A DNA stretch of 64,000 bases from Methylocystis bryophila. Lineage in GTDB: Bacteria; Pseudomonadota; Alphaproteobacteria; Rhizobiales; Beijerinckiaceae. This document shows positions 16,623 through 25,962 of the stretch, piece after piece (position 1 is the first letter of the stretch; each line of letters opens with the position of its first letter). The notes under the pieces were generated by a model. That model searched no databases. It worked only from the letters and a program-made list of their open reading frames with translations, and was not told the origin of the DNA. The stretch is from the NCBI RefSeq assembly GCF_027925445.1, contig NZ_AP027149.1, positions 4,166,501-4,230,500 on the forward strand. The letters run 5' to 3'. The position numbers were made by a program, and so were the translations under genes.

Positions 16623-17978
16623 GTGCAAATGAAGGAAGCCAGCTCGGATGCGCCGCTGAAGCTCAGCGCTGTCCGCTCGCGCGCGCTCGTCGGTCGGCAG
16701 CGTCCTCCTGGCGACAAGTCCATCTCGCATCGAGCCTTGTTGCTTGGATTGTTGTGCGTCGGCGAAACGACGATCGAAGGTCTTCTCGAAGGCGAGGACG
16801 TGCTGCGAACGGCTGAGGCATGCCGGGCTCTCGGCGCCACCGTCACGCGTGGCGCCGCGGGTCGCTGGAGTGTGAGAGGCGCGGGTCTCGGCTCTCTCGT
16901 CGCGCCTCGAGAAACGCTCGACTTTGGCAATGCGGGCACCGGGTCGCGGCTGATGATGGGCGTCGTCGCGGGGCATCCGATCGCCGCCCGTTTTGACGGC
17001 GACGCGTCCTTGCGCAAACGCCCGATGCGGCGCGTGCTGGAGCCGCTCATAAAACAGGGCGCGCGCGTGCTCGAGGAGCACGAAGGCGGACGCCTGCCCA
17101 TTCTTCTGCAGGGCTCAGGCGCCCCGTTCCCCATAGAATATCTGACGCCCGTGGCTTCCGCCCAGATCAAATCGGCGGTCCTGCTTGCCGGTCTCAATTC
17201 GCCGGGGCGGACTGTCGTCATGGAGCGCGAAGCGTCCCGCGACCACACCGAAAAAATGCTCAACCACTTCGGGGCTCGCGTCACCGTCGAGCCCTATAAT
17301 GGCAGTGGGCGCAGGATCGCCTTGGAGGGGCGGCCGAATCTGCGGGCCACGACAGTGCGCGTGCCAGCGGACCCTTCTTCTGCAGCCTTCCCGCTCGCCG
17401 CGGCGCTGGTCGTTCCCGGCTCGGACGTGCTGATCGAATCGGTGATGATCAATCCATTGCGTTGCGGTCTGATCGAGACCTTGCTCGAAATGGGCGCCGA
17501 TATAACGATCGAGAATCGACGCGGAGAGAGCGGGGAAGAGGTCGCTGACTTGCGAGCGCGCTACTCACGCAATCTGCGGGGCGTCGAAGTCCCGGCGGCG
17601 CGAGCGCCGTCCATGATCGATGAATATCCGATTCTGGCTGTGATCGCGGCTTTTGCCGCTGGCGGAACGATCATGAGGGGGCTCTCCGAGTTGCGCGTGA
17701 AGGAATCGGATCGCCTTGCAGCCATTGCCGCGGGACTGGAGGCGAACGGCGTCTCCTGCAATATTCAGGGTGATGATCTCTATGTTGAGGGCGCCGGAGG
17801 CGCTGTTAGGGGCAGCGGTTTGGTCAAGACTCATCTCGACCATCGCATCGCCATGAGCTTCCTCATCATGGGTTTGGCTTCTAATGAATCGGTGACGGTG
17901 GACGACGCCAGCATGATCGCGACGAGCTTCCCCGACTTTCGGGAGCTGATGGGAAGTCTCGGAGCGAGCTTCGCGTGA
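16623..17978 (+). CDS. aroA: 3-phosphoshikimate 1-carboxyvinyltransferase (EPSP synthase, class II)
   Basis: Sixth shikimate-pathway step: PEP plus shikimate 3-phosphate to EPSP. The 451 residues align by eye with class II CP4-type EPSPS, with GDKSISHR (about 30-37), SAQIKSAVLLAGLN, RDHTEKML and IDEYPILAV. At the position of CP4 Ala100 there is a glycine (Gly105 in DFGNAGTGSR), unlike the glyphosate-insensitive CP4 enzyme. GTG 16623 has GGGAGG nine bases upstream and is preferred to ATG 16629. It overlaps cmk by GTGA, a standard operon arrangement. Confidence 0.95.
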   Translation: MQMKEASSDAPLKLSAVRSRALVGRQRPPGDKSISHRALLLGLLCVGETTIEGLLEGEDVLRTAEACRALGATVTRGAAGRWSVRGAGLGSLVAPRETLDFGNAGTGSRLMMGVVAGHPIAARFDGDASLRKRPMRRVLEPLIKQGARVLEEHEGGRLPILLQGSGAPFPIEYLTPVASAQIKSAVLLAGLNSPGRTVVMEREASRDHTEKMLNHFGARVTVEPYNGSGRRIALEGRPNLRATTVRVPADPSSAAFPLAAALVVPGSDVLIESVMINPLRCGLIETLLEMGADITIENRRGESGEEVADLRARYSRNLRGVEVPAARAPSMIDEYPILAVIAAFAAGGTIMRGLSELRVKESDRLAAIAAGLEANGVSCNIQGDDLYVEGAGGAVRGSGLVKTHLDHRIAMSFLIMGLASNESVTVDDASMIATSFPDFRELMGSLGASFA

Positions 17979-18607
17979 GTGGCCTTGTCATCGCCATTGA
18001 TGGTCCCGCCGCCTCCGGAAAGGGAACGCTTGCCCGGCGCTTAGCGGAGCGCTTCGGCTTGCGGCACCTCGACACCGGATTGCTTTACCGGGCGACTGCC
18101 TGTGTTCTCTTGGATGAAGGTTTGCCGCTCAACGACGTTGAGGCGGCTACTGCAGCCGCCCGCGGACTTTCGCTTGTGGATTTCGACGAAGCGCGCTTGC
18201 GTTCGCGGGAGATGGGGGAAGCAGCCTCTGTAGTCGCGGCGATCCCCCCCGTCCGCGCGGCGCTCGTCGATCTACAGCGTCGCTTCGCCGCCTGCGAAAA
18301 AGGCGCGGTGCTCGACGGCCGCGACATTGGCACCGTGATATGCCCGAATGCCCGGGTGAAAATATACGTGACGGCGTCGCCCGAGACGCGAGCCCAACGT
18401 CGGGCGCTCGAGCTGACGGCGCGCGGCGAAAAAACGGATTACCAAAGCGTGCTCGCCGATGTGAAGAAGCGCGACGAACGCGACGGATCGCGTTCTGTCG
18501 CCCCTCTCAAACCAGCCGCCGACGCCATCGTGCTTGATACGAGCGATCTCGACATTGAAGAGGCGTTCCGCGTGGCGGTGGAGATCGTCGAGCGGGCGAA
18601 GCGGTGA
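17975..18607 (+). CDS. cmk: Cytidylate kinase
   Basis: Phosphorylates CMP and dCMP. The 210 residues begin with VIAIDGPAASGKGT (P-loop) and contain LDTGLLYRAT, DGRDIGTVICPNA and the KKRDERDGSR segment typical of bacterial Cmk. The start is GTG 17975, overlapping the aroA stop. In many relatives rpsA follows; here it is replaced by radA after 55 bases. Confidence 0.96.
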   Translation: MSGLVIAIDGPAASGKGTLARRLAERFGLRHLDTGLLYRATACVLLDEGLPLNDVEAATAAARGLSLVDFDEARLRSREMGEAASVVAAIPPVRAALVDLQRRFAACEKGAVLDGRDIGTVICPNARVKIYVTASPETRAQRRALELTARGEKTDYQSVLADVKKRDERDGSRSVAPLKPAADAIVLDTSDLDIEEAFRVAVEIVERAKR

Positions 18608-18662
18608 TTGCGGGCCCCGAATCGTAATGGGCGATAGGCCTGCGGGGACTCAAGGACGACCC

Positions 18663-20063
18663 ATGACCAAAGCCCGGTCCATTTTCGTCTGTCAGAATTG
18701 CGGCGCGATCACCAATCGCTGGCAGGGCCGTTGCGACTCGTGCCAGGAGTGGAACTGCATCGTCGAAGAAGTCACGGAGTCTTCTGGTCCGAGCCGCTCG
18801 AAGCGCGGACGCCTCTTGGCGCTCGAAGACTTGTCCGCAGAGAGCGAAAGCGCTGCGCGCATCGCTACGGGCTTCAGCGAATTCGACCGCGTCCTGGGCA
18901 GCGGCTTCGTCCGAGGATCGGTCACGCTGCTGGGCGGAGAGCCGGGGATCGGCAAGTCAACCCTGCTGATACAGGTTTGCGCAGCGCTCGCGCGACAAGG
19001 CAGGCGCGTGATTTACATATCAGGCGAGGAAGCGCTGGCGCAGGTGCGGCTTCGCGCTCGAAGACTCGGCTTGATGGACGCGCCGGTGGAGCTCGCCTGC
19101 ATCACCGAAGTTGAGGACATCATCGCAACCTGTGCAGCGGGCGCTCCAGCCGCACTGATTGTCATCGACTCTATCCAAACCATGCAGAGCCAGACCGCCG
19201 ACTCTCCGCCGGGCTCCGTCGTGCAGGTGCGCGCCAGCGCTCAGGCGCTGCTGCGCTTCGCGAAGAAAAGCGGCTCATCGCTCGTGCTCGTGGGTCACGT
19301 GACCAAGGATGGCCAAGTCGCCGGCCCCCGAGTCGTCGAGCACATGGTGGATGCGGTGATGTCTTTCGAAGGCGACGCCAGCCATCATTTTCGCTTGTTG
19401 CGCGCGTCGAAGAACCGCTTCGGCGCGACCGGCGAGATCGGGGTCTTTGAAATGACGGGACTGGGTCTCGTCGAGGTCGCCAATCCCTCCGCGCTGTTTC
19501 TATCAGGCCGCGATGCCGCGGCGCCAGGCGCGGCCGTGCTCGCCGGCATGGAGGGCCAGCGCCCTATGCTCATCGAAATTCAGGCCCTCGTCGCCCCAAG
19601 CGCCCCCGGGACCCCTCGCCGCGCCGTTGTCGGCTTCGACCAAAGCCGTCTCGCGATGATCCTCGCGGTGCTCGAAGCGCATGGCGGCGTGAAGCTGTCG
19701 CTTCACGACGTCTATCTTAATGTTGCGGGCGGAATGCGCGCCGACGAGCCCGCGGCGGATCTCGCAGCGGCGGCGGCGCTCGTCTCCTCGCTTCTCGGCG
19801 TCCCTCTGCCGGCCGAGCGTGTTTATTTCGGTGAAATCGCGCTCTCCGGGGCGATCCGACCCGTCATTCACACGGACGCTCGACTCAAGGAAGCCGGAAA
19901 GCTGGGTTTTCGAGAAGCCGCGCTCGCGCGCGCGCAGCAGATGGGAGACAATAGCCGCTCGGCTGGCGTCGCCGCTTGCGAGATACCCAATGTGGCTAAG
20001 TTGATTGAGATGGTCGTCGAGTCGGCGCCGTCGAGGCCCCCGAACAAGAACAACAGGAATTGA
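18663..20063 (+). CDS. radA: DNA repair protein RadA
   Basis: Hexameric RecA-like helicase that migrates recombination branches. The 466 residues carry an N-terminal four-cysteine zinc finger (CQNCG...CDSC, residues about 10-28), Walker A GEPGIGKST, the RadA-specific KNRFGATGEIGVFEM and a C-terminal Lon-like domain. The upstream in-frame codon at 18534 lies inside cmk; ATG 18663 is chosen because it gives the typical KARSIFVCQNCG N-terminus. It converges with priA. Confidence 0.96.
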   Translation: MTKARSIFVCQNCGAITNRWQGRCDSCQEWNCIVEEVTESSGPSRSKRGRLLALEDLSAESESAARIATGFSEFDRVLGSGFVRGSVTLLGGEPGIGKSTLLIQVCAALARQGRRVIYISGEEALAQVRLRARRLGLMDAPVELACITEVEDIIATCAAGAPAALIVIDSIQTMQSQTADSPPGSVVQVRASAQALLRFAKKSGSSLVLVGHVTKDGQVAGPRVVEHMVDAVMSFEGDASHHFRLLRASKNRFGATGEIGVFEMTGLGLVEVANPSALFLSGRDAAAPGAAVLAGMEGQRPMLIEIQALVAPSAPGTPRRAVVGFDQSRLAMILAVLEAHGGVKLSLHDVYLNVAGGMRADEPAADLAAAAALVSSLLGVPLPAERVYFGEIALSGAIRPVIHTDARLKEAGKLGFREAALARAQQMGDNSRSAGVAACEIPNVAKLIEMVVESAPSRPPNKNNRN

Positions 20064-20099
20064 GCAGTTCTTTATCGCCTTATCGATCCTTGCTCTATT

Positions 20100-22334
20100 T
20101 CAAAGAAAGCTCTGAGGATCGACATCGACTTGCACGCGCACTCCTCCTCGCGCGGGGGGGCCTCCCTCGAGAAGATCGCGAAGAAAGCCTTGCAGATTCG
20201 CGCGGCGCGGCGCCTTGATCAAGAGGCGGAAGCGAAAGCGACCTCTCAAGAGCGCGATGGGCGCCTCGGCCGGCCCGAGCACAGCGATCTCATCCGGCTC
20301 CGGAAGCCCCCCCGCCGCAGCCAACCGGTAAGCGGGAGTCGGCGGCAATGAGTGGGCGGCGCGGACCAATGCGCGAGCATGCGCCTCAGCGAGCCCCGCG
20401 TCTCGGCCCGAGACGATCAAGGCGGCAAGCCGGCCGAAGGGTGGAAGACCAGCCCGCTCACGCAAGGAGATCTCTTGGGCATAAAAGTCCTCCGGGTCGC
20501 CGCAGAGGAGCGCGCGCATGACCGGATGTTCGGGGTGATAGGTCTGAATGAGGGCCGCGCCCGGCTTGTCGCCGCGTCCAGCTCTTCCCGTCACCTGCGC
20601 GAGCAGTTGGAAGGTGCGCTCGGAAGCGCGCGGGTCGCCGCTCCCCAGCCCCAGATCCGCATCGACCACGCCGACAAGCGTGAGATAGGGGAAATTATGC
20701 CCCTTTGCCACGAGCTGTGTGCCGATAATGAGATCAAAGGATCCCTTAGCGACTTCCTCGAGCTCCCGTCGCAGCCGTTCCGCGCCGCCGGGAAAATCTG
20801 AAGAGAGCACAAGAATACGAGCGTTGGGGAATAGCTTCGCGGCCTCCTCCGCGATACGCTCGATTCCGGGCCCGCAGGGAGAAAGCGTTTCTTCTGCATC
20901 GCATTCGGGGCACACATTGGGTCGTTGCTCGACATATCCGCAGTGATGACAGATCAGCGCGCGACGGAATCGATGCTCGACGAGCCATGCGTCGCATTGT
21001 CGACAGCGAAACCGATGGCCGCAACTGCGGCACAGAGTGAGCGGCGCATAGCCTCGCCGATTAAGAAAAAGCAAGGCTTGCTCGCCACGCGCTATGGTCT
21101 CCCCGATCGCCCGCGCAAGGCGCGGCGCGAGCCAGCGCCCCTGGCCGGGACCTTCGATGCGCATGTCGATCGCGTCAGCCCGGGGAAGAAGTCTGGCCCC
21201 GGCTCGCGCGCGCAGCCGCAAATGCGCGTAGCGCCCTAATTCCGCATTCACGCGCGATTCGATCGAAGGCGTTGCGGAGGAAAGCACAAGAGTTGCGCCT
21301 TCAATGCTCGCCCTCACGACCGCCATGTCGCGAGCGTGGTAGCAGACGCCGTCCTCCTGCTTATAGGCGCCGTCGTGCTCTTCGTCGACGACGATCAGCC
21401 GCAGATTGGCGAAGGGCAAGAACAAGGCTGACCGCGCGCCGACGACCACCTTGACTTCGCCCGTAGCGCAGCCGCGCCAGATACGCGAACGCTTGCGGTC
21501 GGCGACTGATGAATGCCACTCTGCCGGCCTGCCTCCAAAACGTTGCGCGAAGCGCTCCAGAAATTGGCTCGTCAAAGCAATTTCGGGCATCATGACGAGA
21601 GCTTGCTCGCCCTGCTCCAAAGCCGCAGCGACCGCCTCGAAATAGACTTCCGTCTTTCCCGAACCCGTGACGCCTTCGAGCAGAAAAGGCTGATAGGCGC
21701 GCAAAGCGACCGAGCTTCGCAATGCCGAGGCGGCTTTCTCCTGTTCCGTTTCAAGCGTCGACTGAGCGTAATCGGAGGTCAGAGAATCTGCGATTGCGCT
21801 TGCAGGCGCTTTGATCGCTTCTAGCGCGCCGTCGTCGACGAGCGCATCGACGACGGAAGGCGAACATCCAGCGGCTCCGGAAAGCGCCTTCTTTGAGAAA
21901 ACGAGCCCCCCTTCCGCAGCCGCCAGCACGCGCGCGCGAGTCGGCGTCTCGCGTTGGGGCCTAGCTCCCGTCGCCCGGTAAACCAAGCGGTCTGGCTCAG
22001 CTTCCGCGCTCTCGGCGGAACGCGTCGCGAGCCGAAGCGCCATGCCGCGCGGCGCAAGCGTGTAACGCGCGAGCCAGTCGACGAAATCCCGCAGCTTCTG
22101 TGAAAGAGGCGGGCGAGCGTAGCGGGAGATCACGGTCTTCAAATTGCCGGGCGTGTCCGCCGAGCCCCGCACCTCCCAGACGACGCCGTAGGTCGACTGC
22201 CGGCCCAATGGAATCTCGACGTGTTCGCCCGGAGCAAGCCTCAGCGCAGGGGGAGAAAAATAGCTGTAGGTCTGGTCCACCGCCAAGGGCGCGAGCACCT
22301 CGACGATCTGCCCCGCGGCGTCGGCGTCGTTCAT
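20100..22334 (-). CDS. priA: Primosomal protein N' (replication restart helicase PriA)
   Basis: Superfamily 2 helicase that reloads the replisome at stalled forks. The 744 residues contain Walker A GVTGSGKTEVYF, DEEH in VDEEHDGAYKQEDGV, the helicase motif LSSATPS, and the eight-cysteine zinc region (CRSCGHRFRC...CHHCG...CPEC, near residues 440-480). The length and the N-terminal 3' DNA-end binding domain are normal. It is divergent from pyrB with a 68-base gap and converges with radA. Confidence 0.96.
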   Translation of the reverse strand: MNDADAAGQIVEVLAPLAVDQTYSYFSPPALRLAPGEHVEIPLGRQSTYGVVWEVRGSADTPGNLKTVISRYARPPLSQKLRDFVDWLARYTLAPRGMALRLATRSAESAEAEPDRLVYRATGARPQRETPTRARVLAAAEGGLVFSKKALSGAAGCSPSVVDALVDDGALEAIKAPASAIADSLTSDYAQSTLETEQEKAASALRSSVALRAYQPFLLEGVTGSGKTEVYFEAVAAALEQGEQALVMMPEIALTSQFLERFAQRFGGRPAEWHSSVADRKRSRIWRGCATGEVKVVVGARSALFLPFANLRLIVVDEEHDGAYKQEDGVCYHARDMAVVRASIEGATLVLSSATPSIESRVNAELGRYAHLRLRARAGARLLPRADAIDMRIEGPGQGRWLAPRLARAIGETIARGEQALLFLNRRGYAPLTLCRSCGHRFRCRQCDAWLVEHRFRRALICHHCGYVEQRPNVCPECDAEETLSPCGPGIERIAEEAAKLFPNARILVLSSDFPGGAERLRRELEEVAKGSFDLIIGTQLVAKGHNFPYLTLVGVVDADLGLGSGDPRASERTFQLLAQVTGRAGRGDKPGAALIQTYHPEHPVMRALLCGDPEDFYAQEISLRERAGLPPFGRLAALIVSGRDAGLAEAHARALVRAAHSLPPTPAYRLAAAGGLPEPDEIAVLGPAEAPIALLRGRFRFRLLIKAPRRANLQGFLRDLLEGGPPARGGVRVQVDVDPQSFL

Positions 22335-22402
22335 GAGAAACTTCTTAGCATTCTCAGTGCGTTGATGGCAGAAGCGAAGAAAACCTGCTATCTCCGGCAG
22401 CC

Positions 22403-23353
22403 ATGCCTACGGATCCCGCCCCGCGACACTATCCCCACCGCCATCTCCTTGGCATCGAGGGCCTTTCCCGTCCCGATATTCTGACGCTGCTCGATATGGC
22501 CGAGGATGCAATCGAAGTCTCGCGTCAAATCGAAAAAAAGAGCTCAAAGCTTCGCGGACGCACACAGGTCAATTTGTTCTATGAGGCCTCGACCCGCACT
22601 CAGGCCTCATTTGAGATCGCCGGCAAGCGTCTCGGCGCCGACGTCATGAACATGTCGACGGCGAAATCCTCCGAGAGCAAGGGCGAGACCTTGCTCGACA
22701 CGGCCATCACCTTGAACGCGATGCGACCCGATATCATCGTCGTGCGCCATTCCCAGGCGGGCGCCGCGCATCTGCTCGCCCGCAAGGTGGATTGCGCCGT
22801 AGTGAACGCCGGGGACGGCGCGCATGAGCACCCAACGCAAGCTTTGCTCGACGCCTTGACCATTCGACGCAACATGGGCCGCATCGAAGGATTAACCATT
22901 TCGATTTGCGGAGACGTGCTGCATTCGCGCGTCGCACGCTCCAACATTCTGCTTCTCGGCGCGCTCGGCGCGAAACTGCGGGTGGTGGGCCCGCCGACCC
23001 TCGTTCCCCGTGGTTTCGAGAGGATGGGCGTGGCAGTGTTCCACGACATGACGCGGGGCATTGAGGGCGCGGATATTGTCATGATGCTGCGCCTGCAGCG
23101 GGAGCGCATGAGTGGCGCGCTTGTTCCAAGCTCGCGAGAGTATTTTCAGTTTTTCGGCCTGGATGAGGAAAAGCTGAAAGGCGCCGCAGCCAATGCGCTC
23201 GTCATGCATCCAGGGCCGATGAATCGGGGCATCGAGATCGATTCCTTCGTGGCGGACGGCGCTCGCTCCCTGATTCGCGAGCAGGTCGAGATGGGAGTCG
23301 CGGTACGCATGGCGGTGCTCGAAGCCTTGGCGCACCATCTGCCAAACGCCTGA
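22403..23353 (+). CDS. pyrB: Aspartate carbamoyltransferase catalytic subunit
   Basis: Second step of pyrimidine biosynthesis: carbamoyl phosphate plus aspartate to carbamoyl-aspartate. The 316-residue product has the carbamoyl-phosphate motif EASTRTQASFE, HPTQALLDALTI and the C-terminal HPGPMNRG. No pyrI is present; pyrC, which follows pyrB in many relatives, is not adjacent (the next gene is tgt, convergent, 19 bases away). Confidence 0.96.
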   Translation: MPTDPAPRHYPHRHLLGIEGLSRPDILTLLDMAEDAIEVSRQIEKKSSKLRGRTQVNLFYEASTRTQASFEIAGKRLGADVMNMSTAKSSESKGETLLDTAITLNAMRPDIIVVRHSQAGAAHLLARKVDCAVVNAGDGAHEHPTQALLDALTIRRNMGRIEGLTISICGDVLHSRVARSNILLLGALGAKLRVVGPPTLVPRGFERMGVAVFHDMTRGIEGADIVMMLRLQRERMSGALVPSSREYFQFFGLDEEKLKGAAANALVMHPGPMNRGIEIDSFVADGARSLIREQVEMGVAVRMAVLEALAHHLPNA

Positions 23354-23372
23354 GGGCGGCTTGGTTACAAGT

Positions 23373-24503
23373 CTAAACGCTGGCTTCGAGGCCGCGCGCC
23401 CAGCCTTCCTTGATCTCGGCAACGAAATCGGCGAGGCGCCGCATGGCGATCGCCTCCCGCAGTCCGGCCATGAGCTCCTGATAATAGGCGATGTTCACCT
23501 GAGTGAGCAGCATCATGCCTAGGATTTCCCGCGCCTTGAAAAGGTGATGTAGATAGGCGCGTGAATAGTCTCGTGCGGCCGCGCACGAAGATTGCGGGTC
23601 AAGGGGAGCGCGGTCATCCGCATGACGCGCGTTCATCAGATTCACTTTGCCGAAGCGCGTATAGGCCAGCCCATGACGCCCCGCTCGCGTTGGCATCACG
23701 CAGTCGAACATGTCGACGCCGCGCATCACGGCTTCAACAATGTCGTCCGGCGTGCCCACACCCATCAGATAATGAGGCTTATGCTCGGGAAGATGCGGCA
23801 TCACCGTGCGTATCATGTCGATCATCACGTCCTGCGGCTCGCCGACCGCAAGCCCGCCGATCGCGAGACCGTGGAAATCCATGCTGCTCAGGGCCTTCGC
23901 GCTTTCGATGCGAAGCGGCTTCACGGCGCCCCCCTGCACAATCCCAAAGATTGCGCGGCCTGGAGCCTCGGCAAAGGACTTGCGTGAGCGTTCGGCCCAG
24001 CGCAGCGAAAGCCTCATCGCGCGTTCTGCCTCCGCGTCGGTGCAGGGCAACGGCACGCATTCGTCGAGCTGCATCTGAATGTCGGAACCGAGCAACGCCT
24101 GAATTTCCATTGATCGCTCAGGGGTCAGCAAATGTTTTGAGCCGTCAATGTGCGATTGAAAAGCGACGCCCCGTTCATCAAGCTTACGAAGCTTGGAAAG
24201 CGACATCACTTGGAAGCCGCCCGAATCGGTCAAGATTGGTCCCGGCCAGCGCATGAATTCGTGCAGTCCGCCAAGGCTAGCGATCCGCTCCGCCCCTGGG
24301 CGCAACATGAGATGGTAGACGTTGCCGAGAACGATGTCGGCTCCAGCGTCGCGAACGTCCTGCGGGAACATCGCTTTCACTGTCGCCGCGGTGCCGACGG
24401 GCATGAATGCGGGAGTGCGGACGACGCCTCGCGCCGTGAAAATACGGCCGCTGCGCGCGTCCCCATCGCCAGAGTCGATCTCGAAAGCGAACCGGCCGGT
24501 CAT
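23373..24503 (-). CDS. tgt: tRNA-guanine transglycosylase (queuine tRNA-ribosyltransferase)
   Basis: Exchanges G34 for preQ1 in GUN-anticodon tRNAs. The 376-residue TIM barrel has the general base Asp93 in DSGGFQ and the nucleophile Asp267 in DCVMPTR. The zinc site of the E. coli enzyme is nearly absent: of CxCxxC only one cysteine (Cys307 in DPQSSCAAARDYSR) remains, and the downstream zinc His is replaced (TQVNIAYY). The start overlaps the upstream unknown gene as ATGA (24500-24503), so it is third in a coupled queA-unknown-tgt unit. Confidence 0.95.
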   Translation of the reverse strand: MTGRFAFEIDSGDGDARSGRIFTARGVVRTPAFMPVGTAATVKAMFPQDVRDAGADIVLGNVYHLMLRPGAERIASLGGLHEFMRWPGPILTDSGGFQVMSLSKLRKLDERGVAFQSHIDGSKHLLTPERSMEIQALLGSDIQMQLDECVPLPCTDAEAERAMRLSLRWAERSRKSFAEAPGRAIFGIVQGGAVKPLRIESAKALSSMDFHGLAIGGLAVGEPQDVMIDMIRTVMPHLPEHKPHYLMGVGTPDDIVEAVMRGVDMFDCVMPTRAGRHGLAYTRFGKVNLMNARHADDRAPLDPQSSCAAARDYSRAYLHHLFKAREILGMMLLTQVNIAYYQELMAGLREAIAMRRLADFVAEIKEGWARGLEASV

Positions 24504-24844
24504 CCCCGTCTTTCCCTGGAACCGAGTCGAGCGATTTTCACCACTTCATAGTCGCCGGCGTCGGACTCATTCCAATAAACCTGAAAGCGTGCGCCGACGC
24601 CGACGCGAAGGTCACGGAGGTTGGTCCGCCATCTCCGGGCTGCGCTGGCTCCGAAATCTATCTCTCCGTCACGCCTTAAGATAAAGGGCCGACTGCGATC
24701 GCCGTCGAGATCGAAGGCGCCGAAGAGATCCCACGGGGCAAGGATGCTTCCGGTTTCGGCGTCGAGCCGGATATCGACCGTCATCGTCGCCTCCGTCGGA
24801 TCATCTCGCCAAAGCGCCTTCATGCGCGCATCATATGTATTCAT
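24500..24844 (-). CDS. Uncharacterised small protein locked between queA and tgt
   Basis: Function unknown. A 114-residue soluble protein with no signal or membrane segment. It begins MNTYDARMKALW and contains a beta-rich middle (TVDIRLDAETGSILAPWDLFG) and the segment FQVYWNESDAGDYEVVKI near its end. It overlaps queA at 24841-24844 and tgt at 24500-24503 by ATGA on both sides, which strongly supports expression and a job linked to queuosine or to the two enzymes. I do not recognise the family. Confidence 0.75.
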   Translation of the reverse strand: MNTYDARMKALWRDDPTEATMTVDIRLDAETGSILAPWDLFGAFDLDGDRSRPFILRRDGEIDFGASAARRWRTNLRDLRVGVGARFQVYWNESDAGDYEVVKIARLGSRERRG

Positions 24845-25920
24845 GTCCGGAATAGCAGGGTCGCATCCCCGTAAGAATAGAATCTGTAGCCCTGTCGAAC
24901 CGCGTGAGCATAGGCGGCCTTTAAGCGATCCAGTCCGCCAAAGGCGCAAACGAGCATGAACAGCGTCGAGCGCGGCAGATGAAAATTGGTCATCAGCGCG
25001 TCAACAACGCGGAAGCGATATCCCGGCGTGATGAATATGTCCGTCTTGGCTTGGAAGGGCTCGAGCCTTCCGCTCGCGCATGCCGCGCTCTCGAGGCAAC
25101 GCAGCGCGGTGGTGCCCACCGCGACGATGCGTCCGCCGCGGCCCTTGATTTCATTTAGCGCCTCCGCCGTTTCCTTGGACAAAGAACAATATTCGGCGTG
25201 CATCACATGGTCCCGCGTGTCCTGCGCTCTGACGGGCAAAAATGTGCCTGCTCCCACCTGCAAGGTCAGTCGATGCAGGGATATCTTCGCGGCTTCGACG
25301 GAGCGCAAGAGCTCCGGGGTAAAATGTAAGCCGGCCGTCGGCGCGGCGACAGCGCCGGGCTGCGCCGCAAATAGGGTCTGGTAGTCGCTCTCGTCGCGAA
25401 GGTCGGGCGCGCGCCGAGTGGCGATATAAGGAGGCAGCGGAATGGAGCCGCAGGCCTGTATCGCTTCCTCAAGCGCGGAACCCGACCGGTCGAACGCGAG
25501 CGTGACTTCGCCCGCCTCGCCTCGCGCCTCGACCTCCGCCTCCAGCGACGGATTCGCGCTCGGGCATTCTGTCGGCGTCCAGCCAAAGCTCAAGCGGTCG
25601 CCCACGGCGAGTTTTTTGGCCGGTCTCGCCATGGCTTGCCACGAGCTCGGCGATCGTTGCTCGATGAGCGTCGCTTCGATCTGCGCCTTGGTTCCCTCTC
25701 GATGTCGGTAGCCGTGAAGGCGCGCGCGAATAACCCGCGCGTCATTGACGACAAGAGCGTCGCCGGGGCGCAGAAGATGCGGCAAGTCGCGAACATGGCG
25801 GTCTTCCAAGCGATCCTCGCCCGCGGGAAGAACCAGCATTCGCGCGCTATCTCGGGGGTCGGCGGGGCGTAACGCAATCGATTCTGCCGGCAAGTCGAAG
25901 TCAAAGAGATCCACGCGCAT
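24841..25920 (-). CDS. queA: S-adenosylmethionine:tRNA ribosyltransferase-isomerase
   Basis: Builds epoxyqueuosine on tRNA by transferring the ribosyl group of SAM to preQ1. The 359 residues contain LRPADPRDSARML, the VVNDARVIRARL segment, PTAGLHFTPELL and the C-terminal TNFHLPRSTLFMLVCAF, all family signatures. First gene of the coupled unit queA-unknown-tgt; the HPr gene lies 42 bases upstream on the same strand. Confidence 0.97.
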   Translation of the reverse strand: MRVDLFDFDLPAESIALRPADPRDSARMLVLPAGEDRLEDRHVRDLPHLLRPGDALVVNDARVIRARLHGYRHREGTKAQIEATLIEQRSPSSWQAMARPAKKLAVGDRLSFGWTPTECPSANPSLEAEVEARGEAGEVTLAFDRSGSALEEAIQACGSIPLPPYIATRRAPDLRDESDYQTLFAAQPGAVAAPTAGLHFTPELLRSVEAAKISLHRLTLQVGAGTFLPVRAQDTRDHVMHAEYCSLSKETAEALNEIKGRGGRIVAVGTTALRCLESAACASGRLEPFQAKTDIFITPGYRFRVVDALMTNFHLPRSTLFMLVCAFGGLDRLKAAYAHAVRQGYRFYSYGDATLLFRT

Positions 25921-25962
25921 TGTTTGACCGAATTCGGGGAATTTTACGCCGGCAAGCGAGGC

